Positions 32,513 through 44,298 of a stretch of DNA of 64,000 nt are shown piece by piece. The DNA lies in NCBI GenBank assembly GCA_037176725.1, contig JAZBRS010000049.1, forward strand, positions 11,860,001-11,924,000, given 5' to 3'. Each line of letters opens with the position of its first letter. Position 1 is the first letter of the stretch. The notes beneath the pieces were generated by a model, which was not told the DNA's origin, did not search any database, and saw nothing but the letters and a program-made list of their open reading frames with translations. A program made the translations under genes and the position numbers. The DNA is from Posidonia oceanica (Eukaryota; Streptophyta; Magnoliopsida; Alismatales; Posidoniaceae).

Positions 32513-35500
32513 ATTTTGACCCCTGTATTAACGGCTATTCTTTAGTGGACTTAAAACCTAGAAAAAAAACCTCAAACCTAAACCCTTGAAATCCCATTTC
32601 TTTTCTAGAAAAAAAAGCCTAGAATAAACCTTCACAAAGCCTAGGGTAAAAACCTCACACAAAACCCTACAAAACCTTAGAAGCCCACACACCAAGCCCA
32701 AAAGCCCAATCTTCTTTCCTTTCTCTTTTTTTTTTTTTTCTTTCTTTCTTTTCTTTCCCCTCTCTTCCTCTTTCTTTTTTTTCTCCTTCTTTTCTCTCGA
32801 CCCAAGCCCACTAGCCTCCTTTTCTTTTCTCTGCTTTTTTCTTGGCCCAGCCCATCTCCTTTCCTTCTCCTCTTTTTTTTCCCTTCTTCCCTTCTCCACT
32901 ACCACGACACTTGTAACCTTCCCCCCCTCATTTCCCTCCATTTTCAAACCATGCCGTCACACCCCACGACCTCCACGACCCACGACCGGCCTGCCACCAC
33001 TCCACCATGTCCTACCACCTCTATGGCCAACGACCAACAACAGCACCTTCCCAACACAGCCACGACCTTCCCTCACACCCACAGAACCCACAGGGACACA
33101 CTGACAGATCACATACACTCACACACAACTAAGGACTCCATTCACACACTTAGAGAGCTACCCAATTCACCCAGCAATTTGAGATCTTCCATGCAGCACC
33201 AGAACGTCCCTCCCAATCTCCACACTCACAGCAACACCCACAGACACCCACAGACACACACAGATCCCACACTCATTCACACACTCACAGCATCATCCTC
33301 ATAAACCCTATTCTGCTCCAGCACTCCCAGAATTCCCCGACAACCACACAGCAATCCCAGTTCACTCACAAACACCCAGCAGCAACCCGTTTTGATCCAC
33401 TGCAATCTCACACTCCTCACACGCTCCCATCACAGACAACACACATTCAACAACCCAATTTCGCATCCCAGCAATCCTAGAACTCCCCACAACTTCACAG
33501 CAATCCCCAATTTCCCCACGAACACACAGAGCCACCCATCTTCTTCACAAAGACCTGCAGAACCTATTTCACCCCTCACCTACAAACGACCTCACACAGC
33601 AACACACTACCCAACTCATCCCTTCTCCACCTTCACCAGCCTCCCACGAACCCACCTGCAAGAGCCAACCCACAGTGAGAGCCATAGAGAGGAGAAGAGA
33701 ATAAAAAATCCACAGAGCACCCATTTGCCAAAATTGTGAATTAAGAGGGAAAGGAGGGATCTGATGCTTCCCTGAGCTCCGGAGGACACCGAGTTACTCA
33801 CTCCGGTCAAGCCTGCAGCACGCCACCGCCTCCAGTGCCCCCTCTGCCTACAGCACCACCGCCACACCCACTCGAGGTCGACAGACCTCTTCGAGTGCTT
33901 CCTTAGGTAGTGAAAGCTTCCTTGAGCTCCGTCGTTCCTTGCTCTTACTTCCTAGCCTATTTTTTGTGCATTTCGTGCCCTGTACTACATTTTCCACCTC
34001 GCCGGCCTTCTCCATCTTCCCCAGCGCCGACCACAGCCTACGAGCAAGCTCTGCCACACTAGACAGCCTGTCGTTCCTCTGAACCGCCTCCAAGCCCTCT
34101 CCGAACCCCCAGTAGCTCAGCCGAATGCCGCCCGTGCTCCGCCGCCGCCTCCAGTGCCTCCCCAACTCTCCGGATCACCGGCCAGCTCGCGTTTACTGTA
34201 GCAACTTGAGTTTTAAATGTTTTAATTGTTTTAACTTAGAACATTGAAATTAAGTCTAGTAGGTTTTATGTTTGCACTTAGGTCTTGGTTTCGTTTGAAT
34301 GTCATTTAAATTTTATTTTTAATCTTATTACATTAACAAAAAGTCCTGTAACTTACTTTTATTGCATTTAAGTCCTCAAAGCATTCATCCATTCATTTAA
34401 ATCATGTTTAAAATCATATTACATTACAGAAAAGTCATGTAACTTACTTTTATTGCATTTAAGTCCTCAGAGCATTCATCCATTCATTTAAATCATGTTT
34501 AAAATCATATATCGCATTACAGAAAAGTCCTGTAACTTACTTTGATTGCATTTAAGTCCTCAGATCATTCATCAATTCATTTAAATCATGTTTTTGATCT
34601 TATTACATTGCAGAAAAGTCTAGAAACTTATTTTAATTACATTTTAGTCTTGTTTGCTATGAACCGATCATTTAAATCATGTTTTTTAATCTCATTGCAT
34701 TGCAAAAAAGTCCAGCAACTTATTTTAATTGTATTTTAGTCCTATTTGCTTTGAATCAATCATTTAAATCATGTTTTGAACTATATTGCATTGCAATTTA
34801 GTCCAATAACTTGTTTTATTTGTATTTAAGTCCTGCATGCATTTAAATGTCATTTAAGTTGCATTTTAAACCATATTGCATTGCAATAAAATACAGTAGT
34901 TTATTTTAATTGCATATTAGTCCAAAATGTTAGACTATTGCATGCTTGCCTGTTTATTTTGCTTTTGCAATTTAGTCTAACAGTTTATGTTAATTACATG
35001 TTAATCCTAACTTCAATTGATTGCATGTTTGAATGCTTGTTTTGCATTACACATAAGTCTAGCATATTTTCTAAACAGTATGTAGGTCCACTCCTTGCAC
35101 TATTACATGCATATCTTTTAATTAATGTTGCATGTTGCCCCTGCTAGCCTTCTACATTGCTGCATTAGTTTTTAGTGCACTTTAACCCTACTGCATTGCA
35201 TCTTTTCCACAATATTGCACTTAGGCCCCTGTAATTTTCTGTAATTACATTTAGGTCCCTATGTTTGCATTTTTGCATGCATTGCATTCTCATTGCATTT
35301 GCACATTGCCCCTTGCACTTTTTCTATCACTATCAGCCTCATTGCATGTAGGATTCGCTGCATTGCATGCATACATGGGTATTTTGCATTTAGACCCCCA
35401 TTTAGACCACTATTGCATCAGTATAGGTTTCACTTGGCTCTTGATCCATCTAACTTGGTCCCTGAATAACTTTTGATCGGACCGTTGGATTTTCACGAGC

Positions 35501-36316
35501 TAACCTTCCTGGTCTTCCTGGTTAAATGATCTTTCATTCTAACCCAAGCTTATTCAGATCAGGCATCAGATCCTCAAGTTATGCCCACATGAATCACTAC
35601 ATATTATTTATTGCCTTGTAACTTGCATCGCATGTATTGTTTTCTCGATCGGTCTTCTCGAGCACATAGATCAGGCTTTATCGCCCCTGCTTTGCTTTCC
35701 GACGTTTTGTTTCTCTCTTGCATTGTATTTAAGGCAGTAATGCTTACTGTCTGGAGTTCTCATGAATCAGGGCACATCCCATTCGGAACACTGATAGTGC
35801 TGCTGAGCACATAAGTTGCACATTTACTTTCCATCACACATCATGGCACTTTGAGCATACATTTGAGCATGTAATTAAAGCATATATGACATTTAGGCAT
35901 TTAAAGCATGTTTGGAGCATCCATAGCATGGCATAGCATTCCTCCCCCCTCGGGCGTGCAATTAAGGCAAGCATTGTCGATATCCTACATATGTGAACGA
36001 GTTTAGCCTTGAAATACCGATTCCTCGGGCGCATCGTAGGTGCCTAACACCTTCCCCGTGCGTAACAGGAGTCCTTACCCTTTCTCTAGCCCGCAATGAC
36101 CATTTTGGCCTCGTCCTTGGCACAAGTCATTCACTTTTGCATAGTATTACATCTATTTGCATGTTTTCTTGCATTTCCCTGATTTTCCTTGTCTTTCCGA
36201 TAATAGACTAGGTGGCGACTCTGTTTTTTGCTTTATCTTTATTTCTCTTTGCTGCTCTTCTAGTGACCTCTCTCTCAGGCCCTCGTCGGTGTGGATTTCG
36301 AGACGGGATCGCTACA
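32501..36316 (+). mobile_element. LTR copy 3 (3.8 kb, Tat-type), 3' LTR of element C
   Basis: The start is TATAAACACCCC and the end is GATCGCTACA. It is homologous to the solo LTR over most of its length but reversed. A T/C-rich tract (32700-32900), a CA-rich stretch (33060-33560) and ~92-bp tandem repeats (34300-34860) lie inside. The blocks GGTGCCTAACACC (36039-36051) and GGTGGCGACTC (36211-36221) are conserved with the other LTRs. The five bases after it are GAGTC; no partner was found. Confidence 0.8.
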
Positions 36317-37651
36317 GAGTCATCCACACCAAGGCATTTAAAGTATACACGTTGATTTAATGTTTGGTCAAACTTCAAACTTTTATATGAAAATTATCAA
36401 TTATAAAAAACATAAAAGTAAAAGTTCCTTGAGGTTATAAGTATTCAAACATACATCCTCATGAATATCTGGCAGCATCTTAGTAGTTTCGTAGTTTCAT
36501 CAAAGACGAAAGATACCATAGTGGAAAAAGATGCAATCGTGAGGGCAGTTGGCGCCGTGTCAATGACGATGGTGGTGTTGCAAGAGATGGTGATGGCTTT
36601 GAAAAAGAAAAGGAAAAGGAGGTAGGAATCCAACATAATTCCTTTTTCTCCTCCTTCGAAAAAAAACATAATTCGCTCTCACTCCCTCGGAAATCCGAAA
36701 TGATTTGGTCTTATGATAGGTCTAAATGCATTCCGAAACTAGGTTAAAGTTTGAAGAAGTAGATCTTGTTTCTATAGAAACGTTTGACATTGTCCCATAC
36801 TAAACAACTTACTCAACGAACAAGCTAAATAATAGCTTGTACCATATACCAAAAGGAAGTATTGCTAAGTATATGTTCCAAGCAATAATAAGCCTGTAGA
36901 AGAAAACAAAATGGAAAATAGATACATGATTTGTTGCAGTCTGTGCTCACGTGAGTCCAGAACCACGGTCGTTGGATCAAGTTGCAAAACACTGTCGCAA
37001 TAGTGATCCAACCTAATCCAATGATTATTATTTCAGACACACGTGAGCCCAGACCGCAATGGATAAATACGCATGGAAAATATACTCCTGCTTGGTCAAA
37101 ATGTTCTTACTTGGAAAGCTAAATCTTCTCATGTTTTCACGGTTTTTGCTCTCTTGAAATTTTCTCTTGTTTTTTTTGGTAACGGTTGAAATTTTCTCTT
37201 GTTGCTGACCTATGAGATTTAGTTCCAAAAATATGAGTCAATTATGACTACACATATTATCAAATTTGACACAACTTATATGATTGAGAATGAGGTAGGT
37301 TGGGCCCTATATATATATAGGAACCTATTTGCTACTGCTATCCTTCCCTCCTTCCCTACGTATCATTCCTCTGATCCAGCCCATCACGAATCAAGAATAA
37401 GGTCAAGCACACACTCTCCTTGTCCTCACCTTCACCTTACTACCTACCTCTTTTCCTCTACGGTAGTTGCCCATTGGCGGACGACAACGTCAAGTGGCAT
37501 CAATGCTTCCTATGCTGTCCCCAACTCGAAACTAGCATCATAGGTCTTTTCCTTTCCTTTCATATCTAGTTTTGATGATGTCAACTATTTCATGTATGTA
37601 TGCTGTGAAAGTACATTTATGATCCTTCTCAATCGTGTGCTTGAATGCCCC
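36317..37651. other. Intergenic or decayed repeat sequence
   Basis: No coding region is supported. At 36930-37063 two arms of about 48 bp, both containing TCACGTG, form an imperfect inverted repeat around a 35-40 bp centre with GTTGGATCA/TGATCCAAC; this may be a small foldback (MITE-like) element. Otherwise I see nothing definite. The 37320-37540 part has no exon-like structure that I recognise. Confidence 0.4.
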
Positions 37652-37843
37652 TTAATTGAGTTGAATTATGACTTATCCTACGAGGATGAACTAGTTCTAG
37701 TCCTTAATCGTAAGACCCAAGAGTTTCGGAACTAAACTATCAAATTTGTTAAAGTACTATGGAGAAATCATGAAATGTATGAAGTCACTTGGGAACTCAA
37801 AGAGAGCTTCTAAGCTCGCTACCTCAACCTTTTTTCATAGTTT
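37652..37843 (+). pseudogene. Chromovirus (Tekay/Del-type) integrase tail fragment
   Basis: The frame reads IELNYDLSYEDELVLVL, then IKFVKVLWRNHEMYEVTWELKESF, which is the typical integrase carboxyl end of Tekay-type gypsy elements. Two TAA codons interrupt it. A 'tttgaggacgaagtttt' segment and a purine-rich 'tttagagagtag' follow, then TGTTATAATACTC at 37889, which looks like the start of the 3' LTR. The rest of the polyprotein is absent. Confidence 0.7.
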
Positions 37844-37888
37844 TAGGTATGTCAAATTTTGAGGACGAAGTTTTCTTTTAGAGAGTAG

Positions 37889-38683
37889 TGTTATAATACT
37901 CTTGCAAAAACAGAAAAAGTGGGGTTTTTGTTATAAGAGAAAAATGAAAAACACCCATTTAATCTCTCCTCCTCCTCCATGCCACCACCACTTCCACATC
38001 TTATTTCTTGTTTTTCTTCCTGTTTCTCTTCTTCTCCACAACTTAACTCCCTTTACCTTCAAACAATATTCGCCACTCTCACCACCCTTGGAGGTTGCTG
38101 AAGTCACTGACCATCGCCAAACAACCTCCCGTCGTCGATGAGCACAAGGAGAAAATGTGGATAACACCTGTTTGAAGGGATTTAGGGAAGACAAATATTA
38201 AACTTGGGACTTTAGTTAGGATCTAGGATTGGATTTAGTAGAATCTTGAGAAGGATTTTGTTTCTTGTATGTGAGTGATTCACTTTTATTCTCTAAATCA
38301 TGATAGTTTTCTTCCTAAATCCATCATATGAGCTGCAAGTATAATTAGACACTTATATATGTACATAATTTTAGTTTGTAGTTGAATAATCTAGTTTATA
38401 CTTCTTGTGCATAATTTACCATTTAGTTTGGGTGAGGTCCATTTTGTTTTTAAGTACATCGAATGTACCAAGTCTAGTCCTAATATGGGGGAAGATGTAA
38501 TAGATAGTAAACATTTCTATCTTGACTTGTAAGAGGTGATGAAACTCTTTGACTTGTGATGAAGTTGATTAATTAAACTTGGAATCAATGATGTTGTTGC
38601 ATCATGGAAAAGAGATGATGATGATGATTATACCCTAATAATCTCCATAATCCAAGTGAAATGGGCAAAACTATGAAATGAAA

Positions 38684-38742
<59 letters not shown>

Positions 38743-39545
38743 TAATAACAATAATAATAAATATTAAAAGAGATAACAATAATAAATAAGTATATTAAGG
38801 ATTTATTAATTAACCTATGGATCAAGCAATTATCTAGTTGTCTATTGAAATATAATCATGAAGATCTAAAATCCAATAATAATTACAGCATAGAGCATAA
38901 AGGACTAAGTTTAGAGACGATCTATTGATGTTATAAAAAGAATTCTAGTAATCTCAAAGTAAGAATCAAACTTCAATCCTAGCTTGAATACAGTAAAAAT
39001 AAATCATGAAAACTTTGTTGTTACTTTTAGATTATTAAAATATCATGTAAATAAGTTGTAAAAAAATTAATATAACGATAAAACAAGCAATGACACAACT
39101 AGAAATCACAATCACTTCCTAAAGTTATCTACAAGCCTAGATGCACAAAGAACTTAGCCTAGTATATTATTAAAACACAGCAGCATGATCTCAAAGAAAA
39201 CAAACATATAAAACATAAAACATGAAAGATTATTGGATTGTAGAAACTTAAAGATTACATCCTCATTACTCCTCCTTGGTCTCCACAAATTGGACTCAAG
39301 ACGTGATGGTGAGAAGATGAGTATAGAGTACAAAAGATATAACTTTTAGAAAGGCAACACCCCAATTTTATAGAGAAACATTACGATTTATGATAGATAT
39401 AAATTACAAATTTATTTTCATAAAATAGATTATTCTATTACATTAAGCCTTAAATATTAAATCGAATGACAAAATATTGACTTGAACTTGCTTACTTTTA
39501 AAAGAAGTGAAGTTGTTGTTCCCCACTAGAGGCTAGAACAAAATA
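37889..39545 (+). other. Probable Tekay-type 3' LTR and flanking non-coding DNA
   Basis: An LTR probably begins TGTTATAATACTC at 37889; I could not find its right end. The stretch contains an AAT microsatellite (38686-38762) and is otherwise A/T-rich with no gene. Confidence 0.4.
38686..38762 (+). repeat. AAT trinucleotide microsatellite
   Basis: About 25 AAT units with three AAC variants near the right end. Confidence 0.95.
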
Positions 39546-39548
39546 TAA
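39546..39548 (+). repeat. Target-site duplication TAA, left copy (CACTA)
   Basis: TAA at 39546-39548 is repeated at 56273-56275. Three-base duplications are the rule for CACTA elements. Confidence 0.85.
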
Positions 39549-39584
39549 CACTACTAGAAAAATAGGAAATCGTAAGGATAAATG

Positions 39585-40035
39585 TCCTCGCGAAGTCCTC
39601 GCTATGTCCTCGCAATCTCCTCGCTAATGGCTTTAGCGAGGACTTTGCGAGGATATCAAGTCCTCGCATAATGCTACGTTGTTAAAAGCCATTTGCAAGG
39701 ATATTTCTAGCAAATTCCTCGCTAAAACATTGCGATGACTTAGCAAGGAAATAAAGTCCTCGTAATATCCTCGTTATTACTCGCAATCTCCTCGCAAAGT
39801 TGATGTTATATCCTCGCAATAATATTAAAACAATAAAAAATAATAAAAATTGAGAGGACATAGCGAGGATATTTTCTCGTAATTTACTCGTTATATATTA
39901 GCGAGGATATTGCGTGGAATTCGTTCCTCGTAATATCCTCGCAAATACCTCATTATTACCTCGCTATGTGCTCGCTATTCCTGTCCATACCACTGTTTTA
40001 GCGAGGAAATATCCTCGCTAAGTCCTCGCTAATTC
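39585..40035. repeat. Left subterminal repeats of the CACTA element
   Basis: The heptamer TCCTCGC (or GCGAGGA) occurs about 16 times in both orientations, with further one-base variants. Such dense subterminal motifs are the TNPA-type binding sites of En/Spm elements. Confidence 0.85.
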
Positions 40036-41459
40036 TGGACAGTGGGAAAAAAAATAAAACTATTACATCCACATCCACGAAAAAAAAGATTAATATACCT
40101 GTTAAAATGGCATTCATATGCATTCACAAAAATTAAATTACATATACATTACACATCCACCAATTTAAAAAAAAAAATTATCAATTGATATTACGACATA
40201 ATTAAGATTTTACATATCCATTTGTTCACAACATTCATGATATTATAACACTGAAATGATATAATACAAGTCACTCGTCCTCATACAAGTCAAAACGACA
40301 TAATACAAATCATTTTCTTCTTCTACCGACTTGCTTTCCTTTACCTTTTGAGGAAGATACATGAATGGAACGACGATCACGTGTGTACTCCTCATAATCC
40401 TCCTTGTCGTCATTCGACAAATCAACTTCCTGCTCGTCTGAGTATCTTCTGATTATAAAAAACAAACTTACAAATATGTTATGATGGATAATGATTATAT
40501 TATAATGTTAAATTCAATATAACAATTAATGCATATTAAAAAATTTATAACTACATAAAAGTTTACCTTATAAGTCGGTCCTCCAAAGCATGTATTTCAT
40601 TCGTTATTTTTGTGGTTATTTTGGCACTTAAACCCTCCTCCAATGTAGTCGCCATATGTGACAACTGGGAACTGAAGAAATTTGGATCAATTGAAGTAGA
40701 GGCCTGAGTTGAAAATGGATATTGCACCGTAGAAGCCGTAGAAGAACCAATAATAAACTCTTCTGAGTAGTATGGATCAAGACCACCTAAGCCTTGCTTT
40801 CTTGATGAACAACCCACATTCCTTTCCATCGAAACTTGTTTCCAAAGTTTCTTGTCAAAGGCTGGTTGTTCAGCGACATCAGTGTCCCTATATTTTTCTT
40901 CGAACAAGAAGATGTACCTATCCTGTAAAAATAAACATAAGAAGTTAGTTAGAGATGATATAAGATAAAAGTGTATATTATTAAAACAACTTTAATTGTA
41001 ACCATGATTACTTACAAGTACATCCTTTGCAAATGGGGTTGACCAATTCTGTTCCGACCCACTGGTATGGGATGCAGTCCACTACTCTACCACTGTAGGT
41101 TCTCTGCATAATTTAGTAGCCTGTAACAATTAAAATGTACTTTATTAATTTAATAGACAACCAAGATAAAAGATTCACAGATAATAGCGGAAATATATAT
41201 AGGTTTTAATTGAAAGAACAAAAATCATTAAATTATGAGAGAGCACAATCTAGAAGCCAAGAAAGAATAAGTTATTTGATGGTATACCTCATTCTTTGAT
41301 GATAGGAGTTAACCATCAACTACCAGTTTATTGTTGGTTCCGACAATGACAAAGAAACTTCACAATAATTCGTAAGAAAAATTAACTCAAAGAAGCAAAG
41401 CAACCACAATAATCTCCAGTTTATTGAATGTTATCTAGGTCATTATAGTCTCCAGATTG

Positions 41460-41905
41460 GAAAAGAATGTTATCTGTATTTTTTCTTTTTTTGCTGTTAG
41501 ATGTGTCTTACGACTGGTACATTTGTGGTTTTAACTGCACCTCCTGAATGATTGTGCAGGTATCTTCTAAAACAAAAGTAGAGCATGTCTCACCTCCTAT
41601 TTCTGATACACCTCAGCCACCTTCTGCTCCAGTTGCTGCTCCGCCTCCAAAGGTTGATTATGCTACTGATCTTTTCAGTATGCTTTCAATGGATGGACCA
41701 AGTGAAAATGGTATAGAGTCATCTTCTGCTGATGATAATTCGTGGGCAGGATTTCAGTGTAAGTGGATGAGAATATTGCTTGCTTGGGTGTTATGGACTG
41801 AAAAGAATTCTGTTTTATGTTCAAATATTCAATGGAGATGGTAACAATAGTTACTCATTTAACTTGCAGCTACTAAAACAACTAATGCGTCAGAGAAAAG
41901 TAGCA
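41460..41905 (+). pseudogene. Captured fragment of an ARF-GAP (AGD5-like) host gene
   Basis: Two consecutive exon-like segments are on the plus strand: 41560-41758, preceded by TGTGCAG and followed by GTAAGT, and one starting at 41870 after CTTGCAG. They keep a phase-compatible frame. The peptide has a Pro-rich part then PKVDYATDLFSMLSMD and SADDNSWAGFQ, which I recognise as the carboxyl region of plant AGD5/NEVERSHED-type ARF GTPase-activating proteins. The GAP domain is absent. Introns are retained, so DNA rather than mRNA was captured. It is antisense to the TNPA gene in whose intron it lies. Confidence 0.65.
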
Positions 41906-42292
41906 CCCTTTTTTTATGTTTCCTTTGATATATGCTCAAAATTTTTGTAATTCCCCGTATTCCCAAATCTGAAACATAAAATATAGAGTAGATACTAGAG
42001 ATCAGGTATTTTCATTCCTTATTCTGCACATTACCTAGTTTTAAGTTCCTCTAGTTAGAAAAAAGAGATTTCTTATGGCAATATTTAATCATTTCTTTAC
42101 TCAAACAGTTAAATGTCAAACTGGTTTCTTAACAACAGCTATTGAAGCTACAAGGCCATGACACACTTTATAAGAGCAAGCAAACCTTTCTTATATGAAA
42201 CCACCTAGTCTTGGTGAAAATTCTCCTGTTTAATTAGCAACAGTTGCTGGCCTACCTAAACCAAGGCAGATATCATGCCATATTCTATCAAA

Positions 42293-43204
42293 CCTTTCTT
42301 ATGATGGTAGTTTTAGTGGCTTTCTTAATTCTGGAACAAGACAGATATCTCCCTCTTGGAAAGAAATATGTTCCTTCTTCCCTATATTCAACTCTAGCAT
42401 TCATATGAACCCCATGGCACACCCTATTTTGGGATAGTAAGTGGCAAGGGCCTAACTCCCTTAATTCACTCTTCTCTGACTTATGCCATCTCTCAAAACA
42501 CAAAAAAAATCTCCCTCCTCTTGTGTTTTATGCCAGAACCTGAATGACACAGAATCTACCACACACTTATTTTTGCACTGTCCATTTCCTATAAATATTT
42601 GGCACTTATTCATTATCAATGCTAATTCCTCTCTTAGAATTACTTGCTTGTCTCAATTTTTCTCATTGAAACAAGTTAATAGATTTAATTTAACTAATCC
42701 TGCTTGGATTGCTATTGTTCATGCCATATTTTGGATCATTTGGATTACTCGTAACAACAAAATCTTCTGTGGTTTAGAAGGCAATATTCAGTTGGTTTTT
42801 CACCAGATCATCTCCTCGACTTCCTTTTGGATAGGTCAACTTATTCCTGATAAAGATGCAGCTTCCAACAATTCCCAAGCTATTCGCAACATTCAAGCAT
42901 TCTAGGAGAATGGTGCTGGTGCTTTTGTGACCAACAATCATGAGAACTTCTCTAGTACTGCTGCCTTGGACCTAGTATTCGCAAGATTTTTTTTGTGTTT
43001 TGAGAGATGGCATAAGTCAGGGAAGAGTGAATTAAGGGAGTTAGACCCTTGCCACTTACTATCCCAAAATAGGGTGTGCCATGGGGTTCATATGAATGCT
43101 AGAGTTGAATATGGGGAAGAAGGAACATATTTCTTTCCAAGAGGGAGATATCTGACTTGTTCCAGAATTAAGAAAGCCACTAAGACTACCATCATATGAA
43201 ACCT
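42293..43204 (+). repeat. LINE-derived foldback inside TNPA intron
   Basis: Arms of about 205-210 bp at 42300-42505 and 42985-43196 are near-identical inverted copies, which also explains the matching peptides on opposite strands. Between them is a LINE carboxyl-terminal segment. The left arm itself reads as LINE coding sequence in plus sense, so the right arm is an inverted duplication of it. Confidence 0.8.
42483..42905 (+). pseudogene. LINE fragment with zf-RVT domain
   Basis: CVLCQNLNDTESTTHLFLHCPF is the reverse-transcriptase zinc-binding domain (CX2C...HX4C) found after RT in plant L1-type LINEs, followed by W and WITRNNKIF, which is also typical. The RT and endonuclease parts are not adjacent. 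It ends at TAG 42903-42905. Confidence 0.75.
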
Positions 43205-44298
43205 TTCTTATATGAATATTCTATTTTAACAAACATAATCTATATGTGATACATCATAGACTACCAAGCATTGAATAAGAATAGTCTAGTCCAATTAGAT
43301 GATGTATAGTAAAACTAAGATAGTACCCACAATCCCTATATTTCACTTTCCTAACATAAAATTAAAAGATTTTATCAATATTAGTCTATCAAAGTTTCTC
43401 AATCTTAAATATCCTAGTACATAGAAGAGTTCAACCTTTATCTTAGGTATGTTAATACATTCAAATAAACACTACTAGTAATATCTTTTCTGCTTTAGCT
43501 TCTGTGCAAATGCTTTTTCCAATGACCGTTTGGTTGAACTTTTAATGATTCATGCTAGAAACTGAACTAGAAAGCATGAATCGAAGCCAAATCATAGTAA
43601 GCTTGTCAAGACAATAAGACCAAGTAGAAAACACCAAACGAAAAGCCAGACAAAATCCAAGGAAGAATCACAAACAAAATAAAGAAGAAAAACCTCAAGA
43701 GATCTCCATGGACCCAGAAGATCCTTCAAAGGCCACAAAGAACCTCTAGAACAGCAAAGCTAGCATCATCTAATTATGGTGGTCGGTCTAAGTATTTCTA
43801 GGCCATCAAAAAAGAAACAAAGAAGCTAGCATCAGTATCAACGGAATTTACATTAGGGTAGATGATCATTATACTTACCTTGAATGCAAACAAGGTTTTG
43901 GGAAGGACCATGCAAAATGTGTGAGCTCTGTTGTGATGTGCATGTCTACCATTGATTGGTCCTACAATAACAAGACATGTCTTACTTCTATCTATGCCTA
44001 CGCTTATCATATAACATGTAATAGGTGCATTGGACTACACCTTCTTGCATCATTCATCACTGCTGATTTCTCCACTTGAACATTTTCTCAAGATTAATGA
44101 GGAAGAACAAATTCTAACAAGTGAAACCAACTATAGTCTATATCGACTTTTAAGTCTAATAATTCAAGCAGTCTTGGTAATGAAACGTCTAAAATTCATA
44201 TTTGATATGCATAAGATTTTGATCAAATACCAACAATGATCCTAGTATGATTCAAAGCAAAAACTCAAATCATGGAAGATAAAAGTATCCTTACCAAC
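43205..44298 (-). other. Rest of the large TNPA intron, no gene recognised
   Basis: A/T-rich, without recognisable coding. It may include further insertions but I see no boundaries. Confidence 0.35.

Noticed and set aside
32558..32947. Lys/Glu-rich ORF on the minus strand in LTR copy 3
   Set aside because: It comes from a T/C-rich low-complexity tract; no domain and no support from the related solo LTR.
38585..38779. Ile-rich ORF
   Set aside because: Translation of the AAT microsatellite.
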